Assembly (NCBI GenBank): GCA_029959085.1
Contig: JARWIR010000024.1
Location: forward strand, 18,712,296-18,776,295
Source of the DNA: Nemophila menziesii
Taxonomy: Eukaryota > Streptophyta > Magnoliopsida > Boraginales > Hydrophyllaceae
Direction of reading: 5' to 3'
Length of the DNA: 64,000 nt
Made by a program: the position numbers and the translations under genes. Shown one piece after another: positions 56,893 through 64,000 of the stretch (positions are counted from its first letter, which is position 1; every line of letters starts with the position of its first letter). The notes beneath the pieces are model-generated. The model made no database searches, was not told where the DNA came from, and was given only the letters and a program-made list of their open reading frames with translations.

Positions 56893-57645
56893 TCCTTGAG
56901 TGTGATAAAAATCAACACTAAAGAAGATAAGCGACTACCGCAAGTGTACGGGTCGTCCAAGTAATAAATAGGTGTAACAAGTTAATCTTCTCCACAAGGA
57001 TTGCTATATATGATTGATATGATGAAATGGGACATTAATTGCAATGCTGAATAGAATAAAAGATAGATATTTGTTCTGGTTTTTTATTATGAAAAGCCTA
57101 AACGCAAGAAAGTAAATTAACTAAGATTAAAACAAAATGAAAATCAAGTAAAAATTAAAGAGTGGACGCAAATATGAGAGGTATACTTGAGTCTCGCTAG
57201 GGATTCACCTAAATTCACTTAATTAATGATTTCTTTAAGGGTAGAATTGGCGTTTCTATATTAGTCGGGGCTCTAACATTTCCTAACTACCATCAGGGTA
57301 GACTTAGGAACTAACCTACGGTATACAAACCCCGTCAAGGTGATTATAAGCTACGTTCAGATGATTAAGAAATTTACCTAATTGGCTACACAGTTAGTCA
57401 AGCTCGTCAGGATCAATGACAAATACCACACGTTTATTATTTAGTTCAGTAATTAAACCCCCCTTCCAGATGATCACCGCCACTAGTGAATAGCCATATT
57501 ACTATGAACTATCTCCGATTAACTAATTCATTGATAGTAAATAAGTGCAAAATAATAATTAATATGATTTAATCAACTCAATTTAAATCAGAAATTAATC
57601 CCAAATTGAAAATACATTAATTAACTAAATTAGGGTTTGACCCTA
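56893..57645 (-). repeat. Right LTR piece, B-like, truncated by a LINE
   Basis: On the minus strand it contains CGTACACTTGCGG and CCTGACGAGCTTGACTAAC-like tracts also found in the LTRs of B. It is cut at about 57645 by the start of a LINE fragment. It is not the partner of the LTR at 44989-46502. Confidence 0.65.
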
Positions 57646-57649
57646 AATT

Positions 57650-59130
57650 TGAATAAATGTGGAGTTAAGTTTAGTGCTAACACTCCACACTACATTCAAT
57701 ATATATTTGCCTCAAGAGTTAATATGAAAATTACAAATAATTTAGGTCCTTACTTAGGACTACCCACTGAGTGGGGTAGAGCTAAAGTAAAGGGCATGAA
57801 TTTACTTGTTCAAAAAGCCCTAAAGAAAACTACTAATTGGAAAAACCTATATCTCTCAGATTCGGGTAAGGAAATACTTATAAAATCTGTCTTACAAAGC
57901 ATTCCCGGTTACTTTATGTCTTCATTTCTGCTACCTCTAAAAATTTGTAATATTATTACCTCGTAAATAGCTAAATTTTGGTGGGGATGTAAAGGTAATA
58001 AAGGAATTCATTGGACCAATTGGTCCTCTATTACACATAGTAAATACTTAGGAGGCTTAGGCTTCAGGGACCTCAATATTATGAATATGGATTTGCTTGC
58101 TAAGCAAGCCTGGAACATTCTAAGTAATAAGAAGTCCCTACTGTATAAAACCTTAAAAGGAAAATACTTTCCTAATGAGACCTTTTTGCAAGCTAATTAA
58201 GGTAATTCACCATTTTGGGGATGGAGAAGTATATTAACTGGAAGGGATGCTATTAAAATCATTTAAGATGGAAAATAGGTAATGGAGAAGAAATCAACCC
58301 ACAAATGGATGCTTGTATTGATTAATCTGAGGGTATTACAAAACCTCATAATATCAATATAACAAAAGTCTCTAATCTTATAGTTAAAATAGAAAGATGC
58401 TGGACTTTAGAAATTACTAAAAGAAATTTTAATAAAGATACTTATGAAAAAATTATTAAGATATTCATACCACTAGTACATTCTCAAGATAATGTATATT
58501 GGGATTTAAGCCCAGACAATATTTTTTCGGTTAAAAAGTATACCAATATCTGAAAAAGAGAGACTTAATAAGGAAAATAGTGATAAAAACTAAACCTTCT
58601 TCCTCACATATAACTAGTACAGATATATGGAAGACAGACTGGAGAATGAAAAGTCCACCTAAAGTAAAGAATTTCATTTGGAAGGCTATTAAGAACATTC
58701 TGTCTACAAATGAAAACTTATTTAAAAAGAAATGTACAAAAAGTAAAATATGCTATATCTGTAATGAAAAGACCAAAAGTGTTGAAACTTTTTTTTTTGA
58801 ATGTGATTGGGCTAGGGCTACTTGGTTAGTTTCCCCATTAGGATTAAAGACAAGGAACCAATCCTACTGTAAAGTGGATATTTGGATGGCTAAAGTTTTG
58901 AAACTAATGGATAAGGAGTCTAACGAACAAGCCTTTTTACTTGAGCTAGCTTGTATTATAGCTTGGCAGATTTGGAATGATAGAAATTCTTTTTTTTTTT
59001 AACTGAACAAAGCTTGACCCTCAAAGGACTATAGAAAAAGCTCTACAGATATGGAAGGAGTACATTTCAAGTAACTCCAAGGATAATCCTACTGATCTGA
59101 GGACTAAAACTGAAATTCAGATGGCTAAAC
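57650..59130 (+). pseudogene. 5'-truncated LINE: end of reverse transcriptase and zf-RVT
   Basis: It begins inside the reverse transcriptase thumb (LNKCGVKFS, then LGPYLGLPTEWGRAK) and continues with SGKEILIKSVLQSIPGYFM. The usual KFWWG and GGLGFRDL blocks follow after stops at 57964 and later. A zf-RVT segment with CYICNEKTKSVETFFFEC lies at about 58640-58860. The frame then ends in a T-run. No RNase H survives. It looks like a typical truncated LINE copy inserted in the LTR on its left. Confidence 0.75.
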
Positions 59131-60118
59131 CAAAAAAAAACCAATCTGAACCAATAAACCAGAAAAAAGCGAGCCAAACAAATCAAAAACCGAAAAACCG
59201 AGTGGTTCGGTTATTCAGTTTTAAAAATCTAAAAAATCTGGTTCGGTTCGGTTTAGTACGCAAAAACCGAACCGAAAAACAAAAATAAACCAAACCGTAA
59301 AAACCCTATTGTTATTCCTTATCAGTGTGATAAGGATGCTACTTAGTATATTTTCATCCGATTTTTGAAAGATTTAAGCTGATAAGGTGATATAACTCAC
59401 ATGCCATAATCATTAATCAGTATCAAAGTACTTCTGTTACCTATACCAGAAGCATTTGGAAAAAAAAAAAAATTACAAAAAAATTCTAATAAGAGTTTTA
59501 TCAAACTATTAAATTGTGTGATACACTTAAGGTTTGTATTAACTAAAATCATATTTGTCCAGCTGCAAACTTTTCAGTTATAGGTAATTTTGCATGAACT
59601 AATTTTTAATCAACTTTTTTAATTAATTGCAACAGGCTTACAAATGGTTTTAAATATATTATTACTATCCCCATAATATCCCAACATATGCATATATCTT
59701 GAACTTGAATTTACTGATCCACAAAAGTCTGCTCATTATATAACACTTGTTGGGTATAGACGTATAGTGGTGTGCAAGTTTGATAAAGTGGTATAAAATT
59801 TCTTACAAATATAATTTTTTGGAAAGCATTTTTATACAAGATTAAGGTAAGTTCTTTCTTTTACTCCGATTAATCCCATGTAATTAATATTTCGTCTTTT
59901 AAAAACACAAATTTCAGCAGTCGTCCAATAAATATTCATAGCTTACAAAAGAAGTCATAAACCAAAACCTGTCCCGAAACCGAATAAACCGAACCAAAAA
60001 CCGAGTAATCGATCAGAAAATGAACCGTCCGGTTCGATTTTTATATTATAAAATACCGAGTTATTCGGTTCGATTTCGTTTTTTGTCAAAAAGCGAAACG
60101 AACCGAACCATGCTCACC
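59128..60118. repeat. Fold-back region rich in CCGAACCG
   Basis: Clusters of AACCGAA and GGTTCGG at 59128-59300 and 59960-60118 face each other. GGTTCGGTTATTC (59204-59216) mirrors GAATAAACCGAACC (59982-59995). The right end, CGAACCGAACCATGCTCACC, resembles the ends of plant hAT-type MITEs, but no matching left end or target duplication was found. Confidence 0.45.
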
Positions 60119-60740
60119 TCTTTTATACTACTATACCATGATTAGTCACTTATTGAGATAGACTAGTTTCTAAGTTGTAACTTTGACTTTTAATATAAGC
60201 CTTTAGAGAAAAAAGAAATCATGAAACAGAAGTAGATTGGGTATAAGAAATTTGAATGGTGGTCAGAGTTCCAAGTGATCATCTTCCTTATCCAACAAGT
60301 ACAAGTTAACGATGGCTTTAGATTCAGATTCATAGAAGTAAAATGAAGAACCTCCTCATGTAGCTCTTTCCGTGTTCCAAGGCACGCCGAAATAATTTAG
60401 AAATTTCTCCTAATAGAAACGAAAAAAAAAGATGAGAAATGGTGGGCCTACGTGTAGTAAGCAATTCCAATAATCCAATGCCGCATTAAAACTTGTTGCT
60501 TACATTGCACGTTGACGGCCACAAAACGTCTTATTGTATTGCAGTCGGCATATCGTCCAACAACTGACGTCTCATTCTTTCTACTATTTCTTGTTGGCGT
60601 TGGTTCTCTATCAATCTTTCTTTTTTCTTTTTGGACGAAATTTACGAGTAAGATCAATTATCATCATCATTTTTAAACAATCAAACAAGTGTTTATCCAA
60701 ACTTAAGACAACCTTATTATAATGAACACTTCACCATTAA
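60119..60740. other. Unassigned stretch, no gene seen
   Basis: Short open runs on both strands around 60448-60722 are mutually exclusive and resemble nothing known to me. No repeat stands out. Confidence 0.4.
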
Positions 60741-61260
60741 TTTTTTTTGTCAAACGATTATATTAAAAAAACAAGTAAGCAATTACAAAAGATCACCCGA
60801 TATCACATAAGGTTAAATCAAGGTGTAAAAGACTAGTTAACTTGGAAAAAGATTGGAATTCCAATCACCAAACAACTTGGCCGACTTAGCTAGTGTTTGG
60901 CAATCCAGTAAGGTACACGGTTCCTTTTGCGACAAACAAAGAAAAAAAGAGGCCTACAAGTTTAACACAAGGAAAAGTAGATGTTAAAGATTTCATAATA
61001 ACTTCGCAATCATTAGCAATGACGGTGAAGTTATCCGAGAATCTTTGAGCCACCTCGCAACCCTACAAAATCCTTGCGCCTCGGCTTCACTCGCATTCCT
61101 AGCTTCAATCAATTTAGAATCTCCTTCCAGCAAATATCCGAAAGAGTCCCTGATAATGTAGACAATAACACAACCCAAAGGTGAAAAGGAGGCATTCTTA
61201 AACTTATTAATGGGAGGTGGGTCCAATGACTATGCATTAGTCTTATAATTTTTTTTTATT

Positions 61261-61320
61261 ATTAACGGTTATACTATTATTACTATTACTATTATTGTTA
61301 CTATTATTGTTATTATTACC
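61261..61320. repeat. Microsatellite (TTA/CTA)n
   Basis: A run of ATTATTACTATT-type triplets is broken by G, within the LINE's 3' part. A second similar run lies at 61485-61515. Confidence 0.75.
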
Positions 61321-62508
61321 ATCCTTCAGCTGAATAATTTTTGCATCATTAGGATTTCTGTTTGCCTTTTTATATTCCTTACAGTTTTTATAAGCCAAAT
61401 GGCAATGAATAATTCCATCAAAAATAAAACAATTTCGTCCTTTTCAGATATGCCAACAAAGGTGGCTAATGAATTCAGCATCAAAACTATTATTATTATT
61501 ATTGTTATTACTCAGAATGGTAACAATATGAGTAAACCACTCACCTATTTTATCAGTGTTGTTATTCATGGTTTTAAGGGTCAAAAGGGAAGAGAACCAG
61601 ACTGTTTTAGCCCAAGGGCAAGCAAAGAAGAGGTGTTCTATACTTTCATCACTATTATTACATAACTTACAGACCTTGTATTTGTTACACTTTCTTTTAT
61701 ATAAGTTAACCTCAGTGGGAAGTTGATCTTTAATACATTTATACACGAAGTTGCGGACTTAGGAATACAATTCAAATGCCAAATTATTTTCCATAGATTC
61801 GGATTCATGATGTGTGAGGAGGTAGGGGTATTAGAATTGTTTTTAATAATTTCTTGCTCTTTCTTGTTTCTCAAAGAAGCATACACAAACTTCACTGAGT
61901 AGTTCACATCAAGAAAATCTCCCCAATAGAAGTAATCAGAGCATTCAAAGGTTGGATGAGCATTTTAATAATGATATTAGAGATATCAGAATCAAAATCT
62001 TCACAGGTGAATTTTTTATTCCAACTTTTATTATCCGTATGGTAGAATTCTTTCACAGCTAAAATGGTGTTATCCTTGGGTTTTATAATCTCATCCATAT
62101 TGTTGATCCAAATATCAGTTTGGACATTAATGTTTAAGCCATTACCAAGCTTCCATTTAATATTATTTTCAAAAACCTTCCTTCCTTCAAGGATTCTTCT
62201 CCATCCAAGAGGGGGTAATATCTAATTTTAGCTTTTAAGAAAATAGTATTATAGTAATACTTACCTGTTAACAATTGTGTAATAAGGGAGTCTGGATTAT
62301 GTAAAATATACTAGGCTTGTTTCCCAAGTAATACATAATTCATAAGGTTGGTGTCTTAAAAACCTAAGCCTCGAGAAATTTTGAAGAGGAAAGGGAGTCC
62401 CAATTTAAATAATGAATACCTTTTTTTATTATTTTTACCCCACCAGAATCTAGAAATCACTCCATCATAGTATTACAAATATTTTTGGGGAGTAGGAAAC
62501 TAGACGTA

Positions 62509-62733
62509 GTGCCCGTTTGGAAGAGCTTTTTTAGAAAAGAACTTAAAAGTGCTTCCAGCATTTTAAGAGTTTTTTTAATCCTGAAAAATATTTTTTTGAG
62601 AAGCACCAAATTGGTGCTTCTTGAAAAAAGCACTTAAAATAATTTTAGATTTTGAAATTATTTTTAATAATTTTTTTAAATTTTATTCTAAAAGTGTTTT
62701 TTCACTCTTAAATAAGTACTTCCAAACGAGCCC
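62509..62733. mobile_element. Small MITE inside the LINE
   Basis: Its ends read GTGCCCGTTTGGAAG and, mirrored, CTTCCAAACGAGCCC. Its centre is a near-perfect palindrome, AGAAGCACCAAATTGGTGCTTC. LINE coding sequence resumes on both sides. The target duplication is short (TA or TTA) and uncertain, so the superfamily is not assigned. Confidence 0.65.
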
Positions 62734-63929
62734 ATAATATAGTTGGACAAACTTTAAAGAATAGCCTTGATTAATATTTCTTTACCAGAGTCAGAAAGAA
62801 ATATAGTTTACTTGTTTTCAATTCTTTTTACAATTCTAGTAATAAGCCAATCAAAATCTCTACTTTTGTTTGTATTCCAGTCAGTAGGTAATCCCAGATA
62901 AGAGCCAAGAGATTCTACCTGTTTCATTTTTAATATGTATTTAATATGACAAGTCGTGTTACTACTAAAAAGAACTCCACATTTATCATTATCTAAGCAA
63001 AGACCCGTGTCATTACTATAATCTTTCATCATGGAGTTAAAAGAAGTAATATCTTTATAGTTAGCTTTGAGAAAAATATATTATCATCCGCAAACAGTAG
63101 ATGTGTAACAATTGGGAAATTCCTACCAATTTTAAAACCCTCCAGTTCATTATTATTAACTTTTTCAGTTACCATTATATTAAGGAGTTGAGTAACTATA
63201 CAAAAGAGGTAGGTGGACAAAGGGTCCCCCTGTCTTAAACCCCTCGTGGGTTTTTTGAGAGGGTTCTCTTTGCCATTAATAAGAATAGCATAACTAACAC
63301 TAGTTACACACTCCATAATTATGTTGGTCCATTTATAATAGAATCCTAGTCTATTAAGGATTTTTTTTTTAAAATCCAATTCAATGAATTCATAAGCTTT
63401 TTTCACATCTCCCTTAATAGCAAGTAATACTGATTTTGTTTTCTTTTTCCTTTTAATATGGGTAATTATCTCATGAGAGATCAAAATATTTTCCTGTATA
63501 CTTCTCTCAGGTATAAAACTTTATTGATTCTTATCAACAATGAGAGACAGTAAGGGCTTGAGCCTCTTTACTAGTACTCTTGAAATGGTTTTATAGATAA
63601 AATTGGTGCAGCTTATAGGTATAAAGTTTGATTAGTAGACTCCTAGGAACCTTATTAAGCCAGAAATCATTAACAATTCACATAACATCCAATTTTATAA
63701 TTTTCCAATAAGTAGTATAAAATATACCTGTAAAGCCATCTGTTCCAGGGGCCTTATTCAAACTTAGCTCCCAAACATGAGATTTAGCTTCATCATGGGT
63801 GATATTCTTGACAAGAGTTTCATTCATCTGCATATTTATAACAGGTTGCACTAGGTCTAAGATATCATCAAAGGACCTATGCCCCACTGAATTATAAATA
63901 TTATTAAAGTAGGTGGTAAAAGATATCAC

Positions 63930-64000
63930 AGATTTATTCTTTATTTTCTACCTATTCATTATTACTCCCTTTTATTCTTTTAATTGTATTCCTTTTTCTT
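63930..64000. other. Window edge inside the LINE
   Basis: This is T-rich sequence continuing the minus-strand LINE. No feature can be called. Confidence 0.4.

Larger units (their letters stand above)
44989..57645 (-). mobile_element. Element E: Athila-type mosaic on the minus strand, interrupted by Copia
   Basis: From right to left it has a B-like LTR piece (56893-57645), gag remnants, a second LTR piece inside gag, a gag C-terminal half (54902-55804), the end of the polyprotein tail, paired hairpins, a palindrome array, an ORF2 remnant, a Copia insertion, 3' non-coding sequence, a polypurine tract and an A-like LTR (44989-46502). The two outer LTRs are of different subfamilies, so this is a composite of at least two elements and not one clean insertion. 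Confidence 0.7.
60993..63929 (-). pseudogene. LINE ORF2 fragments: reverse transcriptase, zf-RVT, RNase H
   Basis: Pieces from the right are an LNKAPGTDGFTG block (63678-63929) and the reverse transcriptase palm (63029-63484) with GLRQGDPLS and FADD at 63083-63094. A piece with DNDKCGVLFSS and GSYLGLPTDW (62808-63032) follows, then, after the MITE, a zf-RVT piece (61444-61746) with CKLCNNSDESIEHLFFACPW, and an RNase H-like piece (60993-61226) with IRDSFG and ASEAEAQ. The frame changes several times between them. A run of seven Asn codons at about 61486-61512 comes from a TTA/ATT microsatellite. Confidence 0.78.
60741..64000 (-). mobile_element. LINE on the minus strand, running off the window, defective
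   Basis: The 3' end is taken at the T-run 60741-60748 (minus-strand GACAAAAAAAA, like the other LINE's tail). RNase H, zf-RVT and reverse transcriptase parts follow in order towards the right edge. The endonuclease and ORF1 would lie beyond 64000. A small MITE sits inside at 62509-62733. Confidence 0.75.

Noticed and set aside
60448..60722. Two opposed short open runs
   Set aside because: They are mutually exclusive, without similarity or context.
1..64000. tRNA, rRNA or other structural RNA genes
   Set aside because: No cloverleaf with the usual box A and box B, and no rRNA-like stretch, was recognised; the tRNA-like strings are primer binding sites.

Overview
This is a stretch of flowering-plant nuclear DNA, probably from a dicot. 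It is AT-rich and almost wholly made of nested transposable elements, with one recognisable host-type gene. No species can be named from the sequence alone, and all family names below rest on motifs read by eye, not on searches.

Layout. 1-9496: element A, an Athila-type (Ty3 superfamily) LTR element on the minus strand, its left LTR cut by the window edge. 9504-29180: element B, an older plus-strand relative whose 3' LTR is split by element C (19310-29069), a young plus-strand close relative of A flanked by the 5-bp duplication GAACG. 29181-about 31690: LTR and 3' end of a minus-strand relative, D. About 32560-38192: a LINE with a poly(A) tail. 38193-44988: a gene island with a kelch-repeat gene (39024-40511), duplicated copies of its leader, a Stowaway MITE and a MITE nested inside another MITE. 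44989-57645: a minus-strand Athila-type mosaic, E, holding a complete but defective Copia element (47682-52500, duplication GTTTC). 57650-59130: a 5'-truncated LINE. 59128-60118: a fold-back region rich in CCGAACCG. 60741-64000: a minus-strand LINE running off the window and carrying a small MITE.

The most interesting content is the repeated architecture of A, B, C and, in damaged form, E. Each has LTR, a tRNA-Asp-type primer site, a gag-protease ORF that runs straight into a short integrase-C-terminus-like tail, a pair of hairpins just after the stop, a GC-rich array of short palindromes, a second ORF resembling the 'putative plant transposon protein' domain, a long non-coding 3' part, a polypurine tract and LTR. 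No reverse transcriptase, RNase H or integrase core lies between the LTRs, so these look like non-autonomous elements needing a partner's polymerase. The motif TTGAGTTGGGGGT, or a one-base variant, occurs four times at matching places in each element, the last being the 3' polypurine tract. ORF2 is open in B and C although gag-protease is broken in every copy.
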